Assembly: GCA_910575035.1 (NCBI GenBank)
Contig: CAJTDL010000007.1
Coordinates: 62,001-126,000 of the forward strand
Length of the DNA stretch: 64,000 nt
Source of the DNA: Lachnospiraceae bacterium
Lineage (GTDB): Bacteria; Bacillota; Clostridia; Lachnospirales; Lachnospiraceae
Reading direction: 5' to 3'
Both the position numbers and the translations under genes were made by a program. The notes beneath the pieces were generated by a model. The model did no database searches and was not told the origin of the DNA. It saw only the letters and a list, made by a program, of their open reading frames with translations. This document shows, piece by piece, positions 9,316 through 17,399 of this stretch (position 1 is its first letter; every line of letters starts with the position of its first letter).

Positions 9316-9449
9316 AATTTTTTTGAAAAATAACCCACTTTTTGCCCTAGGCATAGTACACAAAGCCTGAATTACCCATTAACGGCAAAGAACCTATTCC
9401 CAATACCCCCTTCCCACTGGACATCACCTCACAGGCGGATGCATTCCCG

Positions 9450-10328
9450 CTACCCCCTATACTCAATGAACCCCTCTCCCAATACCTCCCGCACATCCCC
9501 CACAATCACAAAGGCATTTTTGTCAATTTCATGGATAATCTCCTTAAGAAGGACAATCTGCTTTTTCGATACCACACAGTAAAGCATGCACTTCTCATCC
9601 CCGGAATACATCCCTTTGGCATTCAGGCCTGTCACGCCCCGATCCAGGCGCTCCATAATAATATGGGACACCATTTCGTAACGGTCCGTGATGATATAGG
9701 CAGCCTTGGAGAACTTCATCCCTTCTAAAATCGTGTCCATTACCTTTGAAGCAATAAAAACAGACACAATGGCATACATGGAGGGCCGGAGCCCAAAGAT
9801 ATACATTCCTGCCACCACAACCATGCCGTCTAACACCTGCATGATCTGAGCCACAGAGTAATGCTTCATTTTATGTTGGACCAGCATCGCCACCATCTCC
9901 GTTCCCCCTGTAGTGGCATTGGCCCAGAGGATCATGCCCATAGATACGCCTGTGAGGGCGCCGCCAAACACTGCAGCCAGGATATAGTCCCCGCTTACAA
10001 AATCAATCTCCGGTATTACATAAAGCCAAAGGGAGAGCAGCCCAGTGGCAATGGCCGTCCTTGCGATAAACTGCTTCCCCTTTACCTTCCAGGCAACTAA
10101 GAACACTGGCACATTCAATGCCAGGTTGGCAAACCAAAGGGGAATCCCACCTTTATATACCATCCCTGTCATATCCTTCAGCAAAATCGCCACACCAGTA
10201 AACCCGCCAGTTACAAGGCTAACGGGGTCAAACATACATTTGATCGTAAAAGCTAAAATCCCTGTCCCCCCAATAATCATCAAATACACAAACCATGTAT
10301 TTTTCCTGTCGATGAACAACTTTCTCAT
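9450..10328 (-). CDS. YitT family membrane protein
   Basis: 292 aa. Five or six membrane helices occupy residues about 12-190, starting with a YitT_membrane-like run (GGTGILAFTIKCMFDPVSLV, TGGFTGVAILL). A cytoplasmic DUF2179 domain forms the last 80 residues (AYIITDRYEMVSHIIMERLD, RGVTGLNAKGMYSG). The GGTEMVAMLVQHK motif fits the family. Members are broadly conserved inner-membrane proteins whose transported substrate is not established. It lies 12 nt after the glycosyltransferase gene, so the pair is probably an operon. Confidence 0.9.
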   Translation of the reverse strand: MRKLFIDRKNTWFVYLMIIGGTGILAFTIKCMFDPVSLVTGGFTGVAILLKDMTGMVYKGGIPLWFANLALNVPVFLVAWKVKGKQFIARTAIATGLLSLWLYVIPEIDFVSGDYILAAVFGGALTGVSMGMILWANATTGGTEMVAMLVQHKMKHYSVAQIMQVLDGMVVVAGMYIFGLRPSMYAIVSVFIASKVMDTILEGMKFSKAAYIITDRYEMVSHIIMERLDRGVTGLNAKGMYSGDEKCMLYCVVSKKQIVLLKEIIHEIDKNAFVIVGDVREVLGEGFIEYRG

Positions 10329-10340
10329 CCTACCACTACC

Positions 10341-11018
10341 TCACTCATCCTTCTTGTTATAACGCAGCAGCATGCCATGCATCATCCCTTTATGGAACAG
10401 CCTTTTAGCAAACCCCGCCACTTCTGACACACCTTTTTTGGCAGCGTAATCTGCGCCCAGTCCATACCAGATTTTCGCATTGAATTTTTCTTTATTCTCC
10501 TTCAGGAAGCATTCCTGACCGGGGGTTGCGATTACTGACAGGATCACGTCCGGCTCTGCAATATTAATCTCATTGATCACCGCATCATAATCCCCTGTGC
10601 AGTCTGCCAACGCATATGCCCCCACTATCTTTATCTTATTATAATCTTCATGCAAAAATCCCTGCAGCGCCTCAATCTGCCCTCCGGTGTCACCCAACAG
10701 GTAGAAAGTCCAGCCATTCCGGGAAGCCCTTTTCATAAATTCTTTTAAAAACGCATGTTCCACTGTTTCCCGCATACGCTGCGAGGATGTTTCGCCTGCT
10801 GCTTTTAAAATCTCCTTATCACTGATAATTGCCAAATCCAGGCCTTCTATACATTCCTTCAGAAAATCGTCTGCCTGAGCCTTCACCAGCATTTCCATAG
10901 AAACGGCTTCCACTGTATTCATTACGGTAGTGCTCAGGAAGCCTTCCATGTGGGCCATCGCTTCCCGAACGGTGTGATTGTCCAACTCCATACCCAGAAT
11001 TTCCAATTTCTTAATCAT
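10341..11018 (-). CDS. WecG/TagA/CpsF-family glycosyltransferase (divergent)
   Basis: 225 aa, about the usual length for GT26 enzymes, which transfer ManNAc or related sugars to lipid-linked acceptors for wall teichoic acid or capsule. Family features are the N-terminal VNTVEAVSMEML-like block, FYLLGDTGGQIEALQGFL and a PDVILSVIATPGQECFLKEN segment. The usual DG motif after the first strand is weak (LAIISDKEILKAAG), so the specificity or activity may differ. Membrane association may come from the C-terminal basic part (GFAKRLFHKGMMHGMLLRYNKK). It is the first gene of a two-gene unit with the YitT gene. Confidence 0.75.
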   Translation of the reverse strand: MIKKLEILGMELDNHTVREAMAHMEGFLSTTVMNTVEAVSMEMLVKAQADDFLKECIEGLDLAIISDKEILKAAGETSSQRMRETVEHAFLKEFMKRASRNGWTFYLLGDTGGQIEALQGFLHEDYNKIKIVGAYALADCTGDYDAVINEINIAEPDVILSVIATPGQECFLKENKEKFNAKIWYGLGADYAAKKGVSEVAGFAKRLFHKGMMHGMLLRYNKKDE

Positions 11019-11080
11019 ATGGCACCTGATTTCATTCTTTCTATAATTAAAATTTTGGCAATATTATGAAGTACTTAAGA

Positions 11081-11109
11081 AGTATAACAAATGGATTCGA
11101 TTTTTTCAA
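11081..11109 (-). promoter_or_regulatory. Sigma-A promoter of the glycosyltransferase-YitT unit
   Basis: Minus-strand -35 TTGAAA (11104-11109) and -10 TATACT (11081-11086) separated by 17 nt, about 65-90 nt upstream of the start at 11018. Confidence 0.7.
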
Positions 11110-11246
11110 CCTAAATAATTTGGATAATGTGTGAACTGTATTAAAATTGTGACTACTCATGGCCAATGTCTGTAACTTAAGGGATTAATAGACAGGGGAA
11201 GAGATGAACAATGAGCCGCCTGGGAGCGGGAATGGCTAGGCGGCCG

Positions 11247-11587
11247 TCAGGGGGGCTGGGGCTTCATGGCTACGCTTTCCAAGTCTGTAAGGCGGATATT
11301 AGCCATATATTCTTCATAGGCTGGTGCAATTTTGGTTGCCGCATATGCACCGCCTGTAATCATCATCGCTGTATCATTTTTTAGCTCTGCAATAGCAGCA
11401 TAATGTAAAATATCAAATTCATCCAGTGCAATCTGTTCAAGAAGCGTTATATGCCCTTGTTCCCACCCCGAAATTTTTTCTCGGTAAGCGAAGCTCCAAT
11501 TCCACGGCAAGCCTTCATTCTTCCATTCCAGCTTTCACGGGTAAACGGTATTTTTAGAGTAAATTCCTCATGAAATAATTCTTCCAT
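11247..11587 (-). pseudogene. Remnant of a class I SAM methyltransferase, frameshifted
   Basis: Reading from an ATG at 11587 gives a methyltransferase-like C-terminal block ending in RESWNGRMKACRGIGASL, and the frame then stops. The continuation is in another frame (EKISGWEQGHITLLEQIALD, then EFDILHYAAIAELK), which is the usual end of this family. The break falls at an A6 run near 11480, so a single-base loss explains it. The N-terminal SAM-binding half is missing. The last 35 residues after AELK do not resemble the family, suggesting a second junction. Family naming is from memory of related sequences. Confidence 0.55.
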
Positions 11588-11712
11588 AATGTTACTTCAA
11601 GTTTTTCAAACTCTCTTTAATTCCGCCATCGGTACTTTATTTTTAATTGTCTGAATTTTTTGTTAAATCCGCAGATTGTTAAGACATATAAACTTTCGAC
11701 ATTTTTTGAGTT

Positions 11713-11873
11713 TTTTCCACAAAATTATCCACTTTATGACAAATGTACAAAACACATGTTTCTTTTTTTCCTTGTAAAAGCGAAAGAATCCTGGAGGATT
11801 CATGTGGATAATGTTGATAAGTTTGTGTATAAGTCGAATTTTTACATTTTAAGGCGAGGAAATGTGTGGATAA
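11713..11873. promoter_or_regulatory. Cluster of DnaA-box-like 9-mers
   Basis: Plus orientation: TTTTCCACA (11713-11721) and TTATCCACT (11725-11733). Minus orientation: TTATCCACA at 11803-11811 and 11865-11873, TTATACACA at 11824-11832, and the one-mismatch TTATCAACA at 11812-11820. Four of the six fit the TTWTNCACA consensus exactly, within about 160 AT-rich bases. This density is typical of replication origins or DnaA-titration loci. No dnaA, dnaN or rpmH lies in the window and gene orientation does not switch here, so a chromosomal oriC is unlikely. Confidence 0.6.
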
Positions 11874-11898
11874 CTTTGGGATAAATTTTGAGTAGGGA

Positions 11899-11927
11899 TT
11901 GACATTTTTGTGCATTTTTTTTATAAA
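11899..11927 (+). promoter_or_regulatory. Orphan sigma-A promoter after the DnaA-box cluster
   Basis: Plus-strand TTGACA (11899-11904), 17-nt spacer, TATAAA (11922-11927). No plus-strand gene follows; transcription would run towards the convergent hydrolase gene ending at 12094. Confidence 0.55.
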
Positions 11928-12043
11928 GTGATTTTGAAAGATTGGAAGATTTTATGTAGAGGAAAAATTTTCACAAAATAATTACAGTTGTATGACAATT
12001 TTAAGTAAAACAGGGCAAAGCTACATCCACCCTAAGCACGTAT

Positions 12044-12075
12044 TTAAAAAGGGATGCCTAAAAATAAGGCATCCC
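12044..12075 (-). terminator. Terminator of the SH3-NlpC/P60 gene
   Basis: Perfect 9-bp stem GGGATGCCT / AGGCATCCC (12051-12059, 12067-12075) with a 7-nt loop. On the minus strand it is followed by TTTTTAA, right after the stop at 12094. Confidence 0.85.
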
Positions 12076-12093
12076 TCTCAGTATCATAATTTT

Positions 12094-13341
12094 TTAGAAG
12101 ATTCTCCTAACAGCAACAATCTGCCTGTAATTTGCAGGAGATGTGTACTTAATGCCTGTGGCCTCTGTGCTGGCATGTACGATCGTATTGCCGCCTACAT
12201 AGATTCCAACGTGGCCGCTATAGCATACAATATCGCCTGGCTGCATTGCATCTGCGCTTACGCCGTAGCCTACGCCCTGCAATGCGCTGGAGGAATGCGG
12301 AAGCCCTACGCCAAAGGCTGCATATACGCTCATAACGAAACCAGAGCAATCTGCACCGTTTGTCAGGCTTGTACCGCCCCATACATAGGGGTTTCCTACG
12401 AACTGGCATGCATAATCTGCAACTGCCTGGCCATTTCCGCCGCTTGGCGGGTTGTAAGACCTGCTAGGAGCTGCGGCTGGCGCGGAACCTCCTGAAGATC
12501 CAGAACTTTGTGCTGCCTGGGCGGCCGCGGCTGCCTGGGCAGCTGCAGCTTCAGCTGCAAGGCGCTCTTCCTCTTCCTTCTTGAGGCGCGCTTCCTCTTC
12601 TTCCTTAGACTCAGCTACCTGGTAACGCATGCTGCATTCTACAAAATCACCGGATACCCAGCCGTCGCCTTCCTCAATGGCTACCTTCACCCATCCGTTA
12701 TTTTCTTCAATTACATTGAGAGTCTCACCTTCTGGCACCTGCCCTAAAAGTTCCGCCTCTGTGCTAGCGTCTGTACGCACGTTCAATGTGTCTGTAGTAA
12801 CGTCTGCCACTCTGCGGCCTACGGACTTGGCTAAATCAGCATCTCCTACTACTAAGAAATTTGATTTTATGTATCCTTCCACATTGCCGGAATGGATCTG
12901 ATACCATTCGCCGTCTACGCCCACAACTGTGCAAGCAGAATTATTATATAATTTTCCTAACACCTCTCCCTCTTCGCTTGGAGTAGAACGGACATTTACA
13001 TAATTGTCAACCTGAGCAATTGCAATATCATCAAACTCAGTCTCAACAGGAACCTCATTATGAATATTCTGAATGGAAGTGTCAATCGTCTCTGCTGGCT
13101 TCTCTGCCTCTTGTTCCTGGCCTGCATCCTCTACAAGGGAACTTGCGATAATTTGGGAAATACCAGCTGCTGTGGTAGCGCTGCCGATATCCTCCTGCTT
13201 TGCGTCTATTTCCTGTGCCGCTGCGATTAAGCTGCCTGCCCCTGCATCTACAGCTGCATGTGTTACAAGAGAACTATTTGTTAATACGACTGCTGCTGTC
13301 AAACAGCAAGTGGTTGCCCTTCTGATTGAATTCCTGTTCAT
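12094..13341 (-). CDS. Secreted SH3-NlpC/P60 peptidoglycan endopeptidase
   Basis: 415 aa. A signal peptide (about residues 1-30) is followed by an acidic spacer and two bacterial SH3 repeats (about 108-165 and 180-235), each with the NVRS/NVRT start. An Ala/Glu-rich linker (about 240-285) leads to a C-terminal NlpC/P60 domain. The catalytic Cys is in ADCSGFVMS, and the His residues are in GHVGIY and VHAS. It should cut peptide stems in the wall, probably near gamma-D-Glu-diamino acid bonds as in related enzymes. The start at 13341 is chosen because an ATG four codons earlier is itself part of the ribosome site (ATGGAGGTTAAA). The promoter carries a WalR-like box. Confidence 0.93.
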   Translation of the reverse strand: MNRNSIRRATTCCLTAAVVLTNSSLVTHAAVDAGAGSLIAAAQEIDAKQEDIGSATTAAGISQIIASSLVEDAGQEQEAEKPAETIDTSIQNIHNEVPVETEFDDIAIAQVDNYVNVRSTPSEEGEVLGKLYNNSACTVVGVDGEWYQIHSGNVEGYIKSNFLVVGDADLAKSVGRRVADVTTDTLNVRTDASTEAELLGQVPEGETLNVIEENNGWVKVAIEEGDGWVSGDFVECSMRYQVAESKEEEEARLKKEEEERLAAEAAAAQAAAAAQAAQSSGSSGGSAPAAAPSRSYNPPSGGNGQAVADYACQFVGNPYVWGGTSLTNGADCSGFVMSVYAAFGVGLPHSSSALQGVGYGVSADAMQPGDIVCYSGHVGIYVGGNTIVHASTEATGIKYTSPANYRQIVAVRRIF

Positions 13342-13446
13342 TTTAACCTCCATTTTTATCCTTGTTTTATTTGATCTGAATCTTTGTTTTATTTGGATTA
13401 GAAATTTTCCAGTATTCTTTTATATTTGTCGTTATTTTAATTGATT

Positions 13447-13463
13447 TGTTACGAATTTGTTAC
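13447..13463 (+). promoter_or_regulatory. WalR-like direct repeat at the hydrolase start site
   Basis: TGTTAC-GAATT-TGTTAC fits the TGTWAH-N5-TGTWAH consensus of the essential WalR (YycF) wall regulator exactly. It lies just downstream of the -10 and at the expected transcription start, in reverse orientation to the gene, a placement that would suit repression. Confidence 0.55.
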
Positions 13464-13470
13464 AAGTCAC

Positions 13471-13499
13471 ATTATAACAAAGAGGAAACCTTATGTCAA
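13471..13499 (-). promoter_or_regulatory. Consensus sigma-A promoter of the SH3-NlpC/P60 gene
   Basis: Minus-strand TTGACA (13494-13499), 17 nt, TATAAT (13471-13476): a perfect match in both boxes, giving an approximately 125-nt leader to the start at 13341. Confidence 0.88.
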
Positions 13500-13612
13500 C
13501 CATAAAGTTTTACAAAATTACTACAAATTTTATGCAATTTCTATGGCAATTTCTGGTATTCCCTCCCCAAAGCCGCACATATTGCCTGACTCTGTCCAAA
13601 TAGACACCTTTC

Positions 13613-13869
13613 CCGGCCAATGCCATCGCGGTGAAAAGCCATCAATACTCCCATGACATATAATGCAACAGTGGCATCTCCTGTTTCCTTCAAGTATAAG
13701 AATCCGACCGGTTTATTTTGATCATAGGCACAAAAAATATTTTATCAGTACGTTCTGTAATGTAGTTTTCCCTTGCCTCGGGTATTCCAGACCAATCCGG
13801 AAGAGCCTCAAGGATGTGCCGTGCAACATTTTGTCTTTCAGAATGATCTGTTAATTGCTTTATTTCTAT
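13613..13869 (-). pseudogene. Remnant GNAT acetyltransferase, frameshifted and truncated
   Basis: The minus strand encodes IEIKQLTDHSERQNVARHIL, then ALPDWSGIPEARENYITE and DKIFFV. After a one-base shift near 13730 it continues as AYDQNKPVGFLYLKETGDAT and YVMGVLMAFHRDGIGR. This is the order seen in a common Firmicutes GNAT family, up to the acetyl-CoA-binding loop (usually RKGIGR). No start codon is in frame, and the C-terminal third is absent. The remaining DNA from 13500 to 14050 shows no other gene. Confidence 0.6.
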
Positions 13870-14056
13870 ACATGTTTTACATGAAACAGCAACAAAATAA
13901 AATATAAATTCTGAAGCAGAGCCGAAGTCAGGCCGCCGATGAAGTGTTGTATAAACTTGATCCAACAGTATATGGAATAAAGTTTCGGTATATGGTAAAA
14001 TAATTCCATGGCAAATAAAAAAATTTGATTTAAGGATTCAAATATGGAGGCCTGAA

Positions 14057-14572
14057 ATGATTGTTCTGATAACCGGCGCATCCCACACGGGTAAGACAGC
14101 GCTTGCGCAAAAGTTACTTGAGAAGTACCATTATCCATACCTTTCCATCGATCATTTAAAAATGGGATTGATCCGAAGCGGTAATACAACACTTACACCT
14201 ATGAGCGAAGATGAGGCGCTGACGGATTATTTATGGCCCATTGTATGCGGGATGATCAAAACCGCTATTGAAAATAAGCAAAATCTAATTGTGGAAGGCT
14301 GCTACATTCCCTTTGACTGGCCGAAGGATTTTGATGAAGAATATTTAAATCACATCAAATACCATTGTCTGGTTATGAGTGAAAATTATATAAACCGTCA
14401 CTTCCAAGATGTAATGAAGTTTGCAAATGTTGTTGAAAACCGCCTGGACGATGAGGACTGTACGAAAGAATCCATGCTGAAGGATAATGCCCGTATACTG
14501 GAATTGTGCCGTAGCCATGCAGTAGAATACATTTTTATTGATGAAGAGTATCAGGTTGATGTGGAATTATAA
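14057..14572 (+). CDS. P-loop kinase-like ATPase
   Basis: 171 aa with a Walker A GASHTGKT at residues 7-14 and a C-terminal FIDEEYQ. The layout (P-loop, SIDHLKMGLIRSG, then LIVEGCYIPFDW) resembles small zeta-toxin/adenylate- or 2-phosphoglycerate-kinase-like ATPases. GGAGG lies 6 nt before the ATG. It stands alone between decayed genes and has lower GC than its neighbours, so it may be acquired. The substrate cannot be told from sequence, and no antitoxin-like partner is visible. Confidence 0.8.
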   Translation: MIVLITGASHTGKTALAQKLLEKYHYPYLSIDHLKMGLIRSGNTTLTPMSEDEALTDYLWPIVCGMIKTAIENKQNLIVEGCYIPFDWPKDFDEEYLNHIKYHCLVMSENYINRHFQDVMKFANVVENRLDDEDCTKESMLKDNARILELCRSHAVEYIFIDEEYQVDVEL

Positions 14573-14702
14573 AATATGATTTAGGGTAACTGGGATATAG
14601 AACCAGTCAAAACTTGACATTTTCAGAGTATAGGACTTGTGAAAACCTGTTATTTTGGGCTAAAGAGAACCTAATAAAACCTAAACTTTTTATCCCTAAA
14701 TA

Positions 14703-15042
14703 TCCCTAAAGAATCATCTTATTTATGCGCTTGCTGCCATGTTAGAAAAAGAACGCTTGCAGCGACGTTATGTCAAAAATTGAAAAGACAGAAACAGCCA
14801 AAAAAGCTATGACGATTGATGAACAAAGATGCTTTTTGAATTTTTTGCCTAAAAGCAAGCGTTACAAAACATATTTCCCCTTAAATTTATACAATCAGGA
14901 GGAAACAGAACGGGCGGCAAAGGAAAAGTGGGAGCCGTTCCTGCTGCCGTGTGGGGCTTTTTCTATATGTCCTCTGCCGAATTTTACCCAGGAGAAATTA
15001 CAACAATTTTACTTCATTATTAACTTGCACAACAGGCTGATT
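14703..15042 (+). pseudogene. Tn916-type tyrosine integrase remnant
   Basis: One frame reads SLKNHLIYALAAMLEKERL then QRRYVKN followed by a stop. A shifted frame continues KIEKTETAKKAMTIDEQ, RCFLNFLPKSKRYKTY and then LYNQEETERAAKEKWEPFLL. These are ordered pieces of a conjugative-transposon integrase. KRYKTY joins LYNQEETERA directly, so about 100 residues of the catalytic core appear deleted, and the Arg-His-Arg-Tyr region at the end is not recognisable. At least one frameshift plus one deletion make it inactive. Confidence 0.6.
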
Positions 15043-15307
15043 TAAATCTGGTCAATTAGCCACTCAAAATTTTTTCGCCACTGAAATCTCATCCCCTGTT
15101 TATTCTTCCCTATTGCTTCTGGCATGTATTTGGCCCGTTGCTTCTTAAAGGCAAACCATTTATTTTCCAACTTTCAGAAAACCCCCTTGTATTTCCCCCT
15201 TCCCCATGGCATAATAAAAAGGTCAAATACACCTGCCGGCACGGCTGTCCGCCCTGCCGCATGCAGGAAAAAGGGATTAAAAATCCCCTTGAAAGGAGGA
15301 ATCATAA

Positions 15308-15484
15308 ATGGACGTTGCCGCTTTATCAACAGCCCTCAGCATGGTCAATGTAAATAATGACGTTGGCGTACTCATGTTAAGCAAACAATTAGACTCAATG
15401 GAAGAAATGGGCGCTTCCATGGCCAAGCTCATGGAACAGTCCGTCACTCCCCATTTGGGCGGAAATATTGATATTTCCATTTAA
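15308..15484 (+). CDS. YjfB-type putative motility protein
   Basis: 58 aa starting MDVAALSTALSMVNVNNDVG and ending in GGNIDISI. This matches the short YjfB family (DUF-type putative motility proteins found in flagellated Firmicutes), with the MD(I/V)AALS start and the conserved SM..LM.QSV..H.G..IDI tail. AAAGGAGG lies 8 nt before the ATG. It stands alone with no flagellar genes in the window, so its role in motility is known only by family name. A weak promoter (TTGTAT, 17 nt, CATAAT near 15190-15218) may serve it. Confidence 0.8.
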   Translation: MDVAALSTALSMVNVNNDVGVLMLSKQLDSMEEMGASMAKLMEQSVTPHLGGNIDISI

Positions 15485-15584
15485 TATCTATATCTTTCAC
15501 TCATATAATGAAATTTGGCAACCCGGACGCCGGTCTTTTGCATCCAGCGTACGGATTGCCAAATATGCGGTATCTTTCCCCCGC

Positions 15585-16553
15585 TCACGTCATTTCCATC
15601 CAAATATACACCCCCATAAACCCAAACGCAATCACTATCCCAATCACCAGGGGCACTGTAACCATCCGTTCCCTGCTTCCCCCTCGGAACATCTGCTTCA
15701 CATGCTCCCATCTCCCATTCATTCTGCAAATAGCATAAAAAATCCCCACTGCCCCACAGGTAGTGCCCACGGCAATAATCCCCCATACAATTATCCCCAT
15801 CATAAACATCAGCAATTCGCTGCTTTCCATCACCGCTGCGTATCCCCCTTGCTGCACCTGAGGCGCTGAGGAGCCCTGCTCCACCCCTGCCTCCCGATAT
15901 AACACAGGCAGCAAAAAGCTCATCACCACACTGGTAACATTCAGCGTAAAATGAGCCAGCATCGAACTTAAAATACTCCCAGTGGCTTCCACCAAAAATG
16001 CCAGATAAACCCCTAACGCAAATGCATACACAAATTGATTCAGATTCATATGCATGCACCCAAACAAAAATGCGCTAAGCAAAATAGCTGGCAGCATCCG
16101 GCTCTTACGATAAGTATGGAACAGCACGCCCCGGAACATAAATTCTTCCACAAAAGCAGGCGTTACGGCCACAAACAGCACGCTCAGTATAAAGCTCTGC
16201 CCCTGCATGATATCTGCAACCGCTGCTGTGCCAGAGTTTGTAAACAGCATGGATATGGCATTCAGCACAATGATCAGAGGATACATCAAATATGTACATA
16301 TCACCACCAGCAACGCCGTAGCAAGGCCGATCCTCCGATAAGGGATAAACTCCCGGATGGCAATCCCCCTATGCCTGCAGTACACCAGCCCCGGCAAAAG
16401 GATCAGCGACTGGGAGAGCAATAAGTTCACATAAATAGGCAGCTCTCCCAGGATTGGCATCCAGGCAGACAATATCCCATATCCCATGCTGACGCCAATA
16501 TAAATAATGATCGTTGCAAGAAACAGGCGGTTGACGCTTTTGTTATTGGACAT
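15585..16553 (-). CDS. CPBP-family intramembrane glutamic protease
   Basis: 322 aa with about eight membrane helices. The Abi/CAAX protease motifs are in order: EEFMFRG (EExxxR) near residue 162, FGCMHMN (FxxxH) near 192, and a late HFTLN. Members cleave or process membrane proteins and prenylated peptides, and in some loci give bacteriocin self-protection. Its gene ends a run with the CvfB-like and thioesterase genes, 9 nt after the CvfB-like stop, so it is probably in that operon. The substrate is unknown. Confidence 0.88.
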   Translation of the reverse strand: MSNNKSVNRLFLATIIIYIGVSMGYGILSAWMPILGELPIYVNLLLSQSLILLPGLVYCRHRGIAIREFIPYRRIGLATALLVVICTYLMYPLIIVLNAISMLFTNSGTAAVADIMQGQSFILSVLFVAVTPAFVEEFMFRGVLFHTYRKSRMLPAILLSAFLFGCMHMNLNQFVYAFALGVYLAFLVEATGSILSSMLAHFTLNVTSVVMSFLLPVLYREAGVEQGSSAPQVQQGGYAAVMESSELLMFMMGIIVWGIIAVGTTCGAVGIFYAICRMNGRWEHVKQMFRGGSRERMVTVPLVIGIVIAFGFMGVYIWMEMT

Positions 16554-16562
16554 TTTCCCCTC

Positions 16563-17399
16563 CTATAACCTTCGAATGCTTTTTTCAGTGATCTCTACTT
16601 TCCGTTCCTTATATAAATGCCCTACCGCCCGCTTAAAGGCATTTTTGCTCATTTTCACTTCCCGCATGATGGTCTCTGGAGAGGCTTTGTCATTAAAAGG
16701 AAGCACGCCGCCATACTCCTCTAACAGCTCTAATACCTGCATGGCATCCTGATCTATCTGCTTATAAGCCTTCTGGCGCATTGTCAGATCCAGCTTGCCA
16801 TCCGGCTTCACGCCTGTAACCCTGGCTTCCACAAGGCTCCCGATCTGAAGGAAGCTGTGGTCCTCATGGTGGGGGATCAAAGCCGAATAGCAATCATCTA
16901 CTGCCACAAAGGCTCCAAAATTATCACTTAACTCATACACGCGCCCTTTTACCATATCGGAAACCTGGTAAGGGGAATCCGTACGGAGAACCTCGTGAAG
17001 CTCCTGCATGCTGGCACAGAGGCGCTTGCTTTTATCTATATAAAGCCTTACCAGCACCTGATCCCCTTCCTTCACCTTTCCAGCCTGCTCTTTATAAGGC
17101 AGGAACAGGTCTTTCTCCAGCCCCCAGTCTAAAAAGGCGCCAATCTTCTGGACAGACACCACTGTAAGAACCTGGACTTCCCCCATCTTCAGCTTGGGCT
17201 CCCGCACCGTAGAAATAATCCTGTCCTCAGAATCCTTGTAAACAAATACTTCTATTTCATCCCCCAGCTTAGCCTCTGGAGGGACTTGCCTGCCTGGAAG
17301 CAGCACCCTTACATCCTCTTTCCCTGGCTCCGCCAGATACACGCCGAACTCTACTATTTTTGCAATCACCAATGTCTGCTTTTCACCTAACTGAATCAT
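16563..17399 (-). CDS. S1-domain RNA-binding protein, CvfB family
   Basis: 278 aa. Three S1-like OB domains (about residues 3-65, 70-135, 145-215) precede a winged-helix C-terminus, as in CvfB/YitL of staphylococci and bacilli. It starts with MIQLGEKQTLVIAKIVEFGV, and the third S1 ends in VTGVKPDGKLDLTMR. CvfB proteins bind RNA and influence virulence-gene expression in Staphylococcus; the role here is unknown. The start overlaps the thioesterase stop by 4 nt, so the genes are coupled. Confidence 0.9.
   Translation of the reverse strand: MIQLGEKQTLVIAKIVEFGVYLAEPGKEDVRVLLPGRQVPPEAKLGDEIEVFVYKDSEDRIISTVREPKLKMGEVQVLTVVSVQKIGAFLDWGLEKDLFLPYKEQAGKVKEGDQVLVRLYIDKSKRLCASMQELHEVLRTDSPYQVSDMVKGRVYELSDNFGAFVAVDDCYSALIPHHEDHSFLQIGSLVEARVTGVKPDGKLDLTMRQKAYKQIDQDAMQVLELLEEYGGVLPFNDKASPETIMREVKMSKNAFKRAVGHLYKERKVEITEKSIRRL

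Larger units (their letters stand above)
11588..12043. other. AT-rich intergenic region without a supportable gene
   Basis: No convincing coding frame. It contains a cluster of DnaA-like 9-mers (11713-11873) and an orphan plus-strand promoter (11899-11927), listed separately. Short open frames on both strands are low-complexity products of AT-rich sequence. Confidence 0.6.

Noticed and set aside
11713-11873. The DnaA-box cluster as the chromosomal oriC
   Set aside because: No dnaA, dnaN or rpmH is near, and genes on both sides stay mostly on the minus strand, so there is no change of leading strand.
13342-13353. Start four codons earlier for the SH3-NlpC/P60 gene
   Set aside because: That ATG is inside the ribosome-binding sequence GGAGG of the real start.
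15228-15262. Sigma-D promoter for the yjfB gene
   Set aside because: Only a partial match (TAAA and GCCG); the -10 is poor.
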